The notes: a model not told the origin generated them from the sequence alone. A stretch of DNA of 64,000 bases from Sitta carolinensis (GCA_032173965.1 JAVUNC010000005.1:1550001-1614000); one strand, 5' to 3'. Counted from the first letter of the stretch, positions 24,221 to 37,044 are shown. A program made the numbers and translations.

Positions 24221-27039
24221 TTTCCTTGAAGAGGCCTTTCCAATAGCTTGCTTTGGAGTGTGTTCTTTACTTTTTTTGAAGTCTCAAAGCTTGGGTCTGC
24301 TCTCTCCAGGGTGGGAGTTCAGGGCACACTTGTCTTTTTCTTTTCTGCTTTTCTGGCTGTCCAGAGAAGATACACTGAGGAGTTCTGCTCATTTCTGATT
24401 TTATCATCTTGGTCTGTGGCATTTAAAGTGTGACCATCACACCTTCCACACCCACTCAGCCCACCTGGGTGAGAGATTTCCTCTGGCTGGTTTTACATCT
24501 CCAAATCTCCTTGGATGGCTCCATTTTGCATTTTAATGAGGCACAAACACTTTATAACAGCTGCAGAGATCAAACTCTGCTGGACCCTCAAACCATGGAC
24601 CTGAAGGAGATTTAACAATTAATGAAATGCATTAAAAAAGTTGCACGAGCAGCTCTGAATTTGTCAGGTAAATTGTACAGTTGTTAACAACAAACCTGAC
24701 CCAACATGATCCATTACCAGGGAGGTTTGGGAGGTGCAGGTGGGGATGGATATCAGCATTCCTTCTCTATCTCTGTGTTGGGAGGATCTTGTATGTCCAA
24801 CCTGGGCAGTCATCCCTAAATCCAGCATCTGAAGTGAAATTCCACCTGAACAGATTCAGCCTGTCTCCAGCCTGACCTAGGAGGGGCCCTGTGTGGCTGC
24901 CATGTGTTTTTTGGGATGTTGCACTGTCTCCAAGGTGTAACAGTGTAAGAGAAATCCTAAAGGTGTTTCTGCAGGTGGTATTACCTTTTCCCTGTACGGT
25001 GTTGGGAAAAGGGCCTGGGGGTGGTATTTGTGATGAACTCCAGGGACTGGGCTCCATTGCCTCTCATTCCCTGTCATGGACAAATATCCTTTGGTGTGCT
25101 GGTGCTGTTTGATCATTCCAGAAGGGATGCAGAGCATTTCTGGAGCAGAAACCTGTGACAACACAGCACCACATTATCCCCCCAAAAAAACCCCTCACTG
25201 TATTTTGCCCCCACGTGCACAGAAAATCCCATCCCGTGGTGTCCAAGGAAAGAAGCAATTAAAAATTGCTTTGTTTTCCTGCAGCCCTAAGAACAACAGG
25301 GTGCAGCAGGATTCAGCCTGTGCCCCAGGATAAATGTCCTCGGGAGAGCCGTGGCTCCCTGGAAGTGCAGGTGGTTGATAATTTGAACAGTATCCACTCT
25401 TTGAATGAAGCCAGCAGGGGTGAGGAGCAGGGATTTGTCATTTCTAGGAGGTGGCTTTGGGTCCCTGCCAGCTCGGCGGGGTTGGGAAGCTCCTCTCATC
25501 CAAAGCAGCAGCTGCAGAGTCAGCCCCAGCCAGAACCTCCCCTGTGCTTGGGGAGGCTCTCCAAAAGCAGTGGATAATTGGGTTGGGAGACACCTGAGAG
25601 CTTGTCCAGCCCACCCCACTGAAGCAGCATCCACTCTTACCTGTATCCACCTGACAGAAGCTCCTTCAGCCTGTTCATCAACTTCCAAGCTCCCCAAACC
25701 ACTGAAAAGCTCCTTCAGGGTCTAAAGCCAGCCTCCCTACTGTTATCCACAGACTACCCACCCCACACAGGGAAAAAGATTTATTTTCTTCATTTTTCTG
25801 CTCCCCATTTGAAGCTGCTTATTCTGCTTCCCCTCTAAACCACCCCACAGTTCCTCCTGTGTTGCCATGGAATTTAGGCTCCCCAGGTCCCCCTTGAGTC
25901 TGGTGTCCTGGAGTGCCTCACTCCTGGCCTTGGCAGCACCATCAGGGCAGCTGGACTGTGCCATGTGCCCACGTGCCCATTGTCCCTGGGGCTGGGGTCT
26001 GTATCTCCTGCAGCCCCCCAGCACTGCTGATTTAAGCAGATTTATCCCACTTTTGCCTCAGTCCCACAGTGCCACTGAATCCTGCTCTGGCTCTGTGCTC
26101 TCAGTTCTTGTTGCCTGAGAGTATTTGCCCTCCCTGAGTCCAATCCTGTTTATTTTTCCTTTTTCTGGACCGTTCCTCCAGTTCACCCAGCTCATTTTGC
26201 ATCCCAGGCTCTCCATCATTCTCACAGCCTTTCCTGATTCTACAACCTCCTTCCTTCATCGCCATCATGCGGGGAATACCAGCCAGCCAAAGGGCTTGGA
26301 TGTCTTCCCACAGCCCCCAGGGGCTTGGTGCACCCTACAAAAGCTCAGGCTGCCTTGGGTTGGTGCTCTGCAAATGAGGCACTGAATCCCCAGAGGCAGC
26401 AGGAGGAGGAGATCTCCTGGAGGTTGCTCACCTACATTTACTTTCTCCTGCATCTCACCATGGGAAGGACTCCTTCCCTCACCAGCAGCAGCCTGTGGCA
26501 TCCAGGACTCTGGATCCACATGCCCAGCATCTCTCAGACAAGCAAGGAAGGATGATTTTGAGGCAGGCAAGAGGATCTGTGTCAGGGATCCTGAAAACAA
26601 TGGAGAGTTTTCCTCAGCAAGGTGCTAAGCACCCTTTGAAGTGTCACTCATATAATTTGGCATTGATTTTTCTTTTAAGATCTCCCTGCTGCTGCCCTCC
26701 CCAGAGCCAGGCTTTCTGCTGACAGGCAGCCTGGCGTGGGAATTTTGAGGATGTGCAGTGCAAAACTTCCACAACCTGCCTTGGATTTGGGTTCCTGGAA
26801 ATGGGGCCGCCCCTGCTCCCCCAATGGGAGTGTTCCCAAATCCTGCTGCTGCACTGGCTGTGAACTGGGTTTGGCCCCAGCAGGGGATTGGTTGCCTGGT
26901 CCTGGGGCTTTTCTTGGCAGGGAATGGAATTTAGGAGTTGATTTTGCCATTGATGCTGTGGGATAAATCCAGAAAACTTCCACATGGCACAACAGTGGGA
27001 TTTTCCCCGTGTCCTTGGATGGCATTACACTGACAGATA
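24221..27039. other. Unique intron; no gene seen
   Basis: No clear repeat. Open frames are short, overlapping and antiparallel, as expected of GC-rich chance frames. Confidence 0.55.
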
Positions 27040-27257
27040 ATAGGTGTAGGTTTGATATCAGGAAGAAATTCTTCCCTTAGAGGATGGTGAGGCCCTGGCA
27101 GAGGTTGCCCAGGGAAGTGTGGATACCCCAACCCATTCCATGTCAGATTGGATGGAGCTCTGAGCACCCTGGGCATGTGGAAGGTGTCCCTGCCCATGGA
27201 ACTAGATGATCCTTAATGTCCCTTCCAACCCAAACCATTCCATGATTTTATGATTTT
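27040..27257 (+). mobile_element. CR1 LINE 3' fragment
   Basis: GATATCAGGAAGAAATTCTT, GGTGAGGCCCTGGCAGAGGT, GGAAGGTGTCCCTGCCCATG and TCCAACCCAAACCATTCCAT, then GATTTTATGATTTT at the 3' end. Confidence 0.85.
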
Positions 27258-28689
27258 GGCTTCAATTTTTTTTTTTCTTTTGTGCTGGACTTACATCAGC
27301 CCTCCAGATCCCTGTCCTCTCCTGGGCATATTTAAATTGCTTTTCACATCTTGTAGCAGGGATTCTACTTTTTCTCAAAGCAGTGGATGTCTCTGCATTT
27401 AAATAATGATTTTTTTTTCCCTGGGACTGACAGCTGGGAAGTTCTAGGTGGCTCCAGCTTTATAATTACCTCTGTCTGTCTTGCCTGTGTGTTCACGCAC
27501 ACTCACACGTGCACTTGTGCTCAAGAGGAAGCAGTGAATGCAAGGAACAGCTGGATCCAGTATGTGACACGTCAGGAGGAATTGTTTCTCTTTAAACATC
27601 TTTTTATCTTCATCTCAGTGCTGCTTTTCCTGGCTGCATCATCCTCTGAATGAAAAACCCTGGAAATCCTCAGCCAGTTGGGGAAAAAAAAAAAAAAAAA
27701 AAGGAGGTTTGCTAAATATTGGTTCTGTGTGTGTGAACTTGGCTCCTGCCTGGGGATCGTGTATCAAGGAGAGCTCCCCAGGGATTGGGCTCCTGGGACT
27801 CTTGTGAGGAGAATGCCTTCAGGTTAAACTTCATGACAGGCAAGGCAGAACAGCAGTGGAGACAGCTGGGATTGGACCAGAATTGTGTTTGTGCAGCATT
27901 CCTCTGCTTCCCACTGTCCTTCACACTCCCAGCTCCATCCCAGTTGTATTTCCTGATTTTGAACCAATAACATCCTTTCATTGCAAAGACATTTAATTTT
28001 CCCTCTTCAGTCGCTTGTGCAGCAGGGAGATATCTCCTGGCCAGAGAGACTGATCCTTGTGGAAGTGTGGGCAGGTAGAAGCTGGGGGTGAGATTTTGGG
28101 AGTGAGAGCTTTCCCCATCACCCTGAGAGGCCGTGGAGTGAGGTTTGGAGAGGCCTCATCTCGCAGTCTGTTTCCTTTTCCTTTTAATGTGTTTGCTCTC
28201 TAATGTGTGTTGACACAGTAAATACACATGTTTGTACAAACATCCCAGCTGAGGGTTGCTTTGAGAGCCCCTTGCAGGGGATGGAAAATGTGCCTGGCAG
28301 ATGTTGGGAGCCTGGTACACTCCACTCGTGCCAGTGGTGCTGGAAATGGCCCCCACTGGGAGGAATTCGATGGGACAGCATGAGGCTGAGGAGGCTTCTG
28401 GGGGATTGTTTTTGGGATTGCTGCAGAAAAACAAGGGCCCCAGTGCTGTCCAGGGGCAAAAAACATTCCATTGTGGATTTGAACTGGTATCGAATGTGGG
28501 ATGGTGAGGAAAACATGGAAAAGTGTGGGGAGAAGGGAACTGGACAGAGCTCCTGTGAAGGTGGTGCTCGGATGGAGATGGAGCTGAGATTGTGGGAAAT
28601 GATGGGCAGAGCCACAGCTTTTGATGAGGTGCTGCCCAAGCTCCCTTCAAACCACACACTCAGTGTTGAGCAGGGCAGGAACCAAGTTT
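27258..28689. other. Unique intron; no gene seen
   Basis: Holds an A run at 27684. The open frames at 28156-28751 (182 codons plus, 167 minus) lie on top of each other and carry no known motif. Confidence 0.55.
27684..27703 (+). repeat. Poly(A) run
   Basis: About 19 consecutive A between GGGG and GGAGG. No associated element was recognised. Confidence 0.85.
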
Positions 28690-28840
28690 CCCCATGGAAG
28701 TGGTGGACTAATCACCCCTGGAAGTGCTCAAGAAGCAAACAGAATTTCTGATACGGCTTAGTGGGTGTGGTGGTATTTGTTTGAAGGCTGGACTTGATAT
28801 CTTGGAGGTCTTTTCCAAGCTTAATGATTTTATGGTTCTA
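28690..28840 (+). mobile_element. CR1 3' fragment
   Basis: GGAAGTGGTGGACTAATCAC, CCCTGGAAGTGCTCAAGAAG, GACTTGATATCTTGGAGGTC and TTTTCCAAGCTTAATGATTT match a CR1 3' subfamily ending in a TAATGATT motif. Confidence 0.7.
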
Positions 28841-28996
28841 ATTTCTTCCAGATTCCCTCACACCTGTTCAATGTGCCTTGGCACCTGAATCGATGCCTAG
28901 AGTTGTCTGTGGCATTTTATTCCCAACCATAAAATGCAGGAACTGGGGTCATGGGGGGCTGAAAATTGGTTGAATTATGTTAAAACTGACCCCATT

Positions 28997-29092
28997 GTGG
29001 AATTATAGAATATCCTGAGTTGGAAGAGACCCCCAAGTGTCATCAACTCCTGGCCCTGCACAGGACACCCCAACAATCCCACCGTGTGCCAC
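28997..29092 (-). mobile_element. CR1 3' fragment, inverted
   Basis: GTGGAATTATAGAATATCCT, GAGTTGGAAGAGACCCCCAA, then CTGGCCCTGCACAGGACACC and CCAACAATCCCACCGTGTGC: the complement of the same subfamily as the pieces at 3316-3758 and 55588. Confidence 0.75.
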
Positions 29093-32000
29093 TTGAGTAT
29101 AACAAGAAAAACAGAGATTAAAGTACAGTTCTTGGACCCTCTTGTTGCAATAGCACACATTGAGCAAACACTGCCCTCAAGATTAAGATTTTCTCTCCTA
29201 ACCCCTCCACACACCTTTCAGCACAGGGACAGCCAGGAAAGGGTTGCTGGCCCATCTGTGAGAGATGCCAGACACTCACTCAGGCTGAAATTTGTCTCAC
29301 CTAAATGCTGGTCATCAGCACTGAATCGAAATGAGCTGCTGTTTATAGATAATGGAGAGAGACTGGCATCTCCAGAAAGCAATTCACTCCATCTGCCTGA
29401 GACACCTATTTAGGATGGCACAAAATTGCCCCTTGGTGAAACCTGTCTCTTCCCATTCACTCCAGGGGAAGCCTGCCTGACTCATTAGGAGAGATGTCTA
29501 ATTTTCGGGAAGACCATGTTAAACAAGATGAATCCCACATTTAGTGCGTGCCTGGAGGGCAGGCAGGTGACTGGTGACAGCAAAACGTCTCTGGAGCCAG
29601 GCAGAGCCTGGCTGCTCTCTCCTCAGCTGTTTGTTTTCAGGTTGGTTTAGTTTGCCCCTCTTTGCACCCGAAATGTCCTGCTTTGAGATGGGTTGCTGCA
29701 AGTGGCACCTCGTTTTGTCACAGTCGGGGCAGTAGATGGGGCAGAGCTGTGACAAACGTGGAATTTGAAGGGTTTCTGCCTCGTTTCTCCATCCTTGAGG
29801 CAGCTCCTTCTCCTCCCTCCAGGAGGGAGGGAGGTTTCACTGCTCCCGTGTTACAGGTGGGGCACTCGAGGCACAGAATGAGTGACAAGGAAGGGCGGAG
29901 TGGCACTGGCACAGGAATTGGGCCCCTGTGCCTCCAGATGCTCCTCAGCACCAGGGATTATGGCTGGGTGTGCCCATGGAATTTTCCATGCCCCTTCCTT
30001 GCCCAGGTGGAGCTGGGAAGGCCAAGGGAAGTTTTTAACTCACTGGTGGAATTCTTTGGTGAGTTAGAAACACCCAATCTCGGCATTAACGAGGCTGTAC
30101 AGGTGGTGTTTGGTGTGGGAATTGGCTGTCCCCAATCCCACTGATGTTCCCCTGGGAATATTTCCTGGGAGTTGTCTTCAAACTGTCAGAAATGCAGGAA
30201 TTTGGAAATTAAGTCCATTTTGTTGTCACACCCGTCACCTCTGGGTGTTTTTCCTCCTTCTAGACCCCCCTTCCGACCCTAAAAGCCCCTCTGTGCCAGG
30301 ATGTGCCACCAGTTCATGGATCATTTTGGGTCATTTTGGATAATTTCTCCTCTGGGCAAGAACTCACATTGCCCTAAAATCCCCCCAGATCTTCTGTGTG
30401 GGGGGCTTGGAGCAAATCCTGGCTGCAGCCTGTGGGACCAAGCTCTCCTCTGCCCACTGGGATCTCCGATGGGAGGACAGGGCAGGATGAGACCCTTCCC
30501 AAAGGATTGCTCCAGCTCCAGGACATCTCAAGGAATTGGGAATCCCTTTAGGAAGCCACTCCATAGAGCTGCTGACACCCTGTGGCTGTCGGGAAGAAAC
30601 GCAGCGACTTTCACGGGAGGGTTGGGCAAATTTGGGCTTGAAAAACGTTCTTCCAAGAAAAAGAAAAAAAAAAAAAAAGACTGTTCTAGGAATTAAAAAA
30701 AAAATAAAATAAAAAGAGGGAAACAAATCCACTGGACATTTCCCAGCTGTGCTTTTAGTGCTCCCACAGGGACAGAGGTGGCAGCTGGCTGGCTGGCAGC
30801 CTGCTCGTGGCTGTCCCTGCTCCTCTCCCAAGGCCATGGGCCGAGGGCAGGAAGCTTTGAAGAGCTCCCAGTTTGGAGGACAGGGTGGGGAAAGGCCACT
30901 GCCAACAGGGATATGAGACATGGCCACTTCCTCACCAAAATAACTTCTTTAACTCTTTTCTCCTTCCTGCCCCACGTCCCTCCTCTCAGGGTTTGTCACA
31001 GCCAAGATGCTTCCACACAGAATAACATTTTCCTCTTGGTGTTTTCCTTCCCAGCTGCCAAGAGGTCTGTGTGGAAACACCAAACTCTCCCTTTTACAAG
31101 AGACCAACTCCTCCTCCTCCAAGAGAGAGGAACAAAAGGAGAGGAAGAATAAAAAAAAATAAGGAGAAGGAGAGGAAGGATCCCGCTCTGCTCCTCGACA
31201 TAAAAAAGGATTGGGGAAGTTGTTGGCCTGGGATAAAATTGGCAGTGTAATGAGTTTTAGCTGCAGCCTTTGAAGATGAGAGGAGAAGCAGCCGATTGTC
31301 ACAGAGGGAGCAGGCTTGGCCCTTTAAACAACAAAGCCTGCAAAGATAGCCCCGAGTCCCAAAAATAAATGCTTCACACTGCCTTCCTCTGTCTCTGCCC
31401 GACAGAAATAGGAGCCCAGTGGGAACCATTAAGGCCACGATGAGAAGCTCCAGTCTTCTGCCATGAATGCAGCCGTGCCCAGAAGGGTGCAGGCAGTGGG
31501 AGGGGGTTGGCTGCTGGCTCCTGGGGCAGCTGGTTGGGGTCTGGCCTCCATCACCCAGGCTGGCATTGCCCTGCACCAGAGATGTGGCTCTGCCCTCCTG
31601 CCTTGGAAATGAAGCACCTGAGCCAGGGCTGGATTGCTCCCCACGGTCCCTTTTGGGGCTTGTCCTTTGTCTCACCCTGTTTTTAACATCCTGGGAAGAG
31701 CTGGAGGGCTCAGGTTGAGTTCGGGGCTGTGAATGATGCCAGTGCTCCCAGGAGGCACCGAGGTGGGGCTTTAATGGCACATCCATCTCTGCAGGATGGA
31801 GTTGTGCCTCCCGCATCCCTCGTGGACTCGTCCCCCTCCTTGGCACAGCTGGTGGCTTTTCATCCCTGTGAAATCCTTGGAGAGGGCTAAAATCCGGCGC
31901 TGGGGGCTGCTCGGTGCTGGACTCAGCTAAAAAAGGGCAGGACGAGAGCCCAGACAGAGAGGGAGAGCCTCTGGGATGGTGCTGGGGCTGGCCTGGGGAC

Positions 32001-32904
32001 AGTGGGGACAGAGGTGGCAGTGGGACAGCCACTGCAGCTGCGCCATCTGCTGCACGCGTGCAGAACCTCCGGACAAAAAGGAGCGTTTTGGGTCGGTAGT
32101 TTCCAAAAAAAAAATAAATAAAAAATATCTACAGCCCCTTCTCCTTCCCCTCGCAAATGTTGTTGAGGCAGAGACGCATTTTTTGCCACCTGCCATGGAC
32201 CAGGGAAGCTTTTGATGCAGTTTGGTTGGTTCAATAACTATTAAAAACCCTTTTTCCCCCCTTCCTTTTCTGTTCTATGAGGCAGATCTGGAGAGAGAGA
32301 GGATAAAACAAGGGAGCTCCAGGCACTTGCCAATCAGTTCTCCCCAGTGCTCTGTGGAGCACCCTCAAGGGGCTGTGATGGTCTCCAAACCTGGGGTTGC
32401 TGTGCTTTGTTGTTCGTGGAACTGATCTAATTTCACCACAACAAAATGCCAGAAATGTGGAAGGCTTTCCCTAAAATGGAGATGAGGGTTGGAGAAAGCA
32501 GGAGCAAAATGGTAATTCCGGTAAAAAGTCTGTTTTTCAGAGAATCCTCAATGCTGCAGATGTTTCAAGCTGTTGTTTGGGTCAGGCCAGTGTGCACCTC
32601 AAAATGCACAGGGTTTGCATGTTGTGTCTCCTTAACTCAGGATTTCAGTAAATAATACCCCAAACTTGGGAATGTGAAAGACCTGCACTATCCCACTCTG
32701 GCAGGACTTTGAGGAAAGGGACTTGCTCCTGCTTTGGAGGTTTTAGGTCCTTTTTATTTTAGCTACAGTCACCAGCACACATGAATGTACTGCAGTCTCT
32801 GGTGCTTCTGTAAGTGTGGGGTAACCTTGCTGACAGCCTGGCAGAGCTGGGGGTGCTCACCTGGAGAGGAGAAGGCTGCAGGGAGAGCTTCCAGAACATT
32901 CCAG
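29093..32904. other. Unique intron; no gene seen
   Basis: Includes an A-rich simple repeat at 30657. The longest non-repeat open frame of the window (minus, 31094-32032, 312 codons) lies here. It begins with GTG, is Pro/Ser-rich at first and then becomes erratic, and I do not accept it as a gene. Confidence 0.5.
30657..30718 (+). repeat. A-rich simple repeat
   Basis: Two A runs separated by GACTGTTCTAGGAATT, then AAATAAAATAAAAAGAGGG. Possibly the tail of an unrecognised retroposon, but no body was identified. Confidence 0.8.
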
Positions 32905-33272
32905 GGTCTGAAGGAGCTCCAGGAGAGCTGGAGAGGGACTGGGGACAGGGCACGGAGGGACAGGACACAAGGAATAGCTTTAAGATGAAGAATGGAGATA
33001 TAGATTAGATTAGATTAGATTAGATAGATTAGATTAGATTAGATTAGATTAGATTAGATTAGATTAGATATTGGGAAGAAATTCCTGGCACGGGTTTCCC
33101 AGAGAAGCTGTGGCTGCCCCTGGATCCCTGGAAGTGTCCAAGGCCAGGTTGGACATTGGGCTTGGAGTAACCTGGCCTTGGACATTCCTAGGGATCCAGG
33201 ATAGCGGTAGGAGGGTGGAACTGGTTGAGCTTTAATTTCCCTCCCAACCCAAACCATTCCATGATTCCATGA
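32905..33272 (+). mobile_element. CR1 LINE 3' fragment containing a microsatellite
   Basis: From GGTCTGAAGGAGCTCCAGG, through GGAGGGACAGGACACAAGG, GAAATTCCTGGCACGGGTTT, GCCCCTGGATCCCTGGAAGT and a terminal CCATTCCATGATTCCATGAT. The usual TTTAGATTAGATATTGGG segment has expanded into an AGATT repeat (32999-33069). About 30 bp of CCTTGGACATTCCTAGGGATCC-type sequence looks like a local inverted or shuffled copy of the flanking consensus. Confidence 0.85.
32999..33069 (+). repeat. (AGATT)n microsatellite within a CR1
   Basis: About 14 copies of a pentamer (AGATT/TTAGA phase), interrupted once by a 4-bp AGAT unit. It lies exactly at the CR1 position that normally reads TTTAGATTAGATATTGGGAAG, so the array probably grew from the two tandem AGATT units in the element itself. 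Confidence 0.9.
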
Positions 33273-33970
33273 TTTGCTCCACCACAGAGCTGGAGCTGAT
33301 CACGGGCATAACTGGGCTGCTCTTAGGAGTGGTTCTGCTGAAACCTTGAGTGGAGGGGGGGTCAGCTCTGACACCCCTCACCTTTCAGCTCCTTGGTGTG
33401 GCTGTGGGGGGGGACCCTGCTGGGACACAGCCCCCGCAAGCACAGAGCCAGGAGAGCCGTGTGAACCGAGGGGAAGAGCAGCAGGGATGAAAGGAGCAGT
33501 AATTTTGCATCTCAATGCCCTCCCTCGCCAGCAGGTATATCTGATCCCGGGGCTTTTGTGTCCCGACTGGCACTGGCTGTATTGACGCTGAACTCCTGAC
33601 CTTGCTTTGTCTCCAGCCACGGCCTGATGGCAAAGTGGCTCTGGGTCGAGTTTCACTGCCCGGGTTACCCTGGGGTCCCAGAGGAAAGTGATCCCTCTGC
33701 TTGTACAAGGGACATGATCCTGCCGTCCCTCCCTGCCCACGGGAGACAGGGCATGGCTGTGGAGACAGGAGATGTTGCCCAGGCTGTTCTTCCACCAGCT
33801 CCCCATCCCCAGAGGTGCAGCTCGGCTTGCTGCATGCTCTTCTCCTTGACTGACATGTTCAAAATAGTGGGAAAATATCCAGTTTGGGAACCCCGGGGCC
33901 CTTCAAGCCAAGTGGTGCCAATATCATCTTAGGGAAGCAGTTCTTTTAACAAAATTCTGCCATCCAAATG

Positions 33971-34238
33971 CACCAGGGAAAGTTTAGGTTAGACATCAGG
34001 AAAAAAATTCTTCACTGAAAGAGTGAAGAGTGGGCATTGAAATCATCTGCTAAGGGAGGTGGTGGAGTCACTGTCCCTGGATGTGTTTAAAAAAAAACCT
34101 GGATGAGGCACTCGGTGTCGTGGTTTAGTTGACGAGGAGATGTCTGACCATAGGCTGGACTTGATGATCTCAAAGGTTCTTTTCCTACCTTTTCCTACCT
34201 TTTTCCTGCCATTCTGTGATTCTGTGGTTCTGTGACTC
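33971..34238 (+). mobile_element. CR1 LINE 3' fragment
   Basis: AGTTTAGGTTAGACATCAGG, AAATTCTTCACTGAAAGAGT, GGTGGTGGAGTCACTGTCCC, TGGACTTGATGATCTCAAAG, then two extra TTTTCCTACC copies and the end ATTCTGTGATTCTGTGGTTC. The 3' octamer repeat is extended to three units. Confidence 0.85.
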
Positions 34239-35460
34239 AGCAGTGGTGTCTGGGCTATGGCAGTGGCCACCCCAGGAGTGTTTGCACTTTGTCCCCACAG
34301 GTTTTCAGCAGGACCTGTTTGTGTGTCTCCACTGATGTGTCCTGGGGATGAGCAGTGTGCACAGAGGAAAGGCTGTGTGTGCAAACAGCAAACCCCAGGC
34401 CCTTAGAGGATGGGGGAGTCCTGCAGCTCATGGGATGCTGCTTTCAGAGCTCAGACATCTCAGTCTCAGACATTAGATGAGTACTGAGAGCTGTTTTTCT
34501 TCGGACAGGACATTGCTCTGTTACTGACATAAGTTTGGGGAAAGATCTGAGGCACAAAGGGAGCTGCAGACCTGTGAGCTGGAAGGATAGTGACAATTCT
34601 CAGCTCTGCTCTGCCTCCCCTGCTGGGCTGTGGTCCATGTGCACCACCTGGCTCAGCTGAAGCATCCCCAGAAATGGTCTGTCAGGTCCTTTTTGTGCTC
34701 AGCTTTTCCAGACTCTCTACTTCCTGCATTTCTCTATTTTGCCTCCTGTGGACAGGAGGTTTTGGGCTGGATCAAAGCTGTATGTCGGTGCTAAGTTCAT
34801 GAGTACCTAAGTACCATTCTAACCAATTTATGGGGCAGCTTTGGCTCCTCACCAGCCTGATGCAAGGCCTGATCCCCAGCTCAGCAGCCAGGCCCCAAAC
34901 TGTGTATCTCAGGCAGCCTTTCTCCCCTCCCAGGAGTCTCCTGCCTCTGCCTAAGTGGAATAATAAGTCATCACTCCCCTCCTAAATTCCTCTGGCTCTG
35001 CTAATTCTCCCTTGAACAAGCCTTGTGCCTTGCCTCCTGTGCCATACAGCTCCCTAGGGCAGCTCCCAGCAGAGCTCCTAATCCCTTGGAGTGCACATGG
35101 AAGGCCCTGCCTCCTCCATGGGGTCATCTGCTTCTCTCCCACACCACCTGGCTTGGAGCTGGGTGTGCTTGGCTGAGAGGAAATCACTCCCTGCCACCCT
35201 CACCAGCTGCATTTCCCACCTTTTGTTTCCCTCTGAATGGGGGCTTCACACTGATGGTCCTGGCTGGTGATTTACTGACATTAAAAATGGGCCTGTCACA
35301 CTGTTATTTTTAAATTCATTTGGATTAGTTTTGGATAAATCAGTCAAGGGGTTTGAATGCACTTCTGGTTAATTCTGATTGATGTGCCAGGAACCCCTGT
35401 GATTAAGGGTCTGGGGAGATGTGCCATTCTGCCACTGTTGGAGGTAATAATTAAAATTAC
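34239..35460. other. Unique intron; no gene seen
   Basis: No repeat or exon was recognised between the CR1 copy ending at 34238 and the chimeric CR1 pair. Confidence 0.55.
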
Positions 35461-35606
35461 ACAATGATTGAAATGATTGAGTTGTTGAGGTTGGAAAAGA
35501 CCTCTAAGATCATCGAGTCCCACCATTAACCTGGCTTTGCTAAGACCACCACTAAATCACATCCCCAAGGGCCACATCTTCATGACTTTTAAATCCCTCC
35601 AGGGAT
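35461..35606 (-). mobile_element. CR1 3' fragment, inverted (left half of chimera)
   Basis: GAGGTTGGAAAAGACCTCTA, AGATCATCGAGTCCCACCAT, CACCACTAAATCACATCCCC and TTTTAAATCCCTCCAGGGAT are the complement of a CR1 3' end. It joins a plus-strand CR1 end across shared GGTG bases. Confidence 0.85.
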
Positions 35607-35690
35607 GGTGTCCCTGCCCATGGCACGGGGTTGGAATGAGATGGTCTTTAAGGTCACTTCCAACACAAACCAGTCCGTGATTCTCTGAAT
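35607..35690 (+). mobile_element. CR1 3' fragment (right half of chimera)
   Basis: GGTGTCCCTGCCCATGGCAC, GAGATGGTCTTTAAGGTCAC, then TTCCAACACAAACCAGTCCG and TGATTCTCTG. It belongs to a different CR1 subfamily from the half to its left. Confidence 0.8.
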
Positions 35691-37044
35691 GGAGAGGCCC
35701 AACAAATGGTCTGGTGTTCCTGGAAGGAGAAAAGCATGAGAGGCATCTTTGGGTCATTAATGAGGGACCAGTGAGAGATGAGAGGAGTTCCTGGGGAGAC
35801 GAGGTCTCAGTGAAACCTTTGCTGAGGGGTTTGCTCTGGATGGAGGTTGGCTGGTGGAAGAGCTAGGATGTGCTGGGGTCAGTCCTGCTCATTTGGGGCT
35901 GGATGGGGAGAAAGGAGGTCTGTGCTGGGGTTGGGCTGCAGAGAGTCATGTCCTTGGTCGGGTGTCAGAGACAAAAGCAGAGGAACCTGTGGCAGGTTGG
36001 GAGCATCCTTCAGTCTGTGGGAGGTGAATGGAAGAGGCCTCATCCACTGTTTCAGTGCTGGATCAGTTTTCTGGCTGCTTTCATGAAAGGGGAGAAAGGT
36101 CAAATGTGAAGTTTTGTCCCCAGATGGTGCTTCCCTTTTATCTGAGGCAATATTGGAAGATAAGCATTCGCTTTCTCTTTTTCTCTCCTCCTTCTATTTT
36201 CTGTGGATAAACATAGATTATGAAGGTTAAAAAAGCTTTGAGGGATGTTTTTTTATCTGATATTAAGTTCTTAATAGGTCACCTTGGCATTGAGAAGCCC
36301 AGGAGCTGAAAGAGTCAGCAATTGAAGCACAATAACCTTTGCAGAGCACAGCCCTGTCAGTGGGGCTGGGGCCCAGAGATACGTGGGACCTCATTATCTC
36401 AACCTTAGCCCAGGGGCTGTCAGCAGACAAAAGGGGCTGGGGACAGCTTTTCTTTCAGGTTCCCCTTTCCCCTGGCTCTGGAGATAACCTCTCCCCATTT
36501 TGCTGACAGGAATTGTTTCCAAAACACGGTTCCCACCCAAACCCAGAACTCTCAAGAAGGGAGGGAGGAAAGAGCTGTGGGTCCCAGATTTCTCTGTTTC
36601 CAGTGATGCACTCACAGCCCAACACTCTGCATTCCTGAAGTCATTTAGCACCAGCCTCTGACACAACTATCACTGCAAGAACGCCAGTGATATCATCTCA
36701 CTTGACCAGCGATATCATCTCTGGGATACATTTTTGATTAGGTGTTTCTTTTTTTAAAGAAAGCGGCAAAAGTGCCCAAATCCTCAGCAAAGCGGGAGCT
36801 TTGGTCTGCCTCTCTTAAGCTTGAAAGGGAAATTGCAAATGTGTCTTTCTATCTCCAAGATTGAATGTGACAGGCTGTGATTGAGTTCGCTGCCCTTGCT
36901 GACGCCCGGAGCTGCCCAGGGCTCTGCACCTCCCGAGGTGTAGGAATGCCCCCCTTTGGATCAGATTCCCTGGTTATCTGCTCCAGGGAGCAGCTGGTCC
37001 TTTTGGGGGAGTGCCTGTGGTCTCCACAGACTCTGCTGGGTGTG
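35691..37044. other. Unique intron; no gene seen
   Basis: Mostly unremarkable. The stretch 36655-36870 is AT-richer, with two GATATCATCTC copies 30 bp apart (ATATCATCTCACTTGACC, then GCGATATCATCTCTGG). Confidence 0.55.

Noticed and set aside
31094..32032. 312-codon minus-strand frame, the longest outside the minisatellite
   Set aside because: It starts with GTG, not ATG. The first ATG would leave about 240 codons. It is Pro/Ser-rich with no motif, and its end runs through low-complexity Phe/Leu/Gly. Best explained by stop-poor GC-rich DNA.
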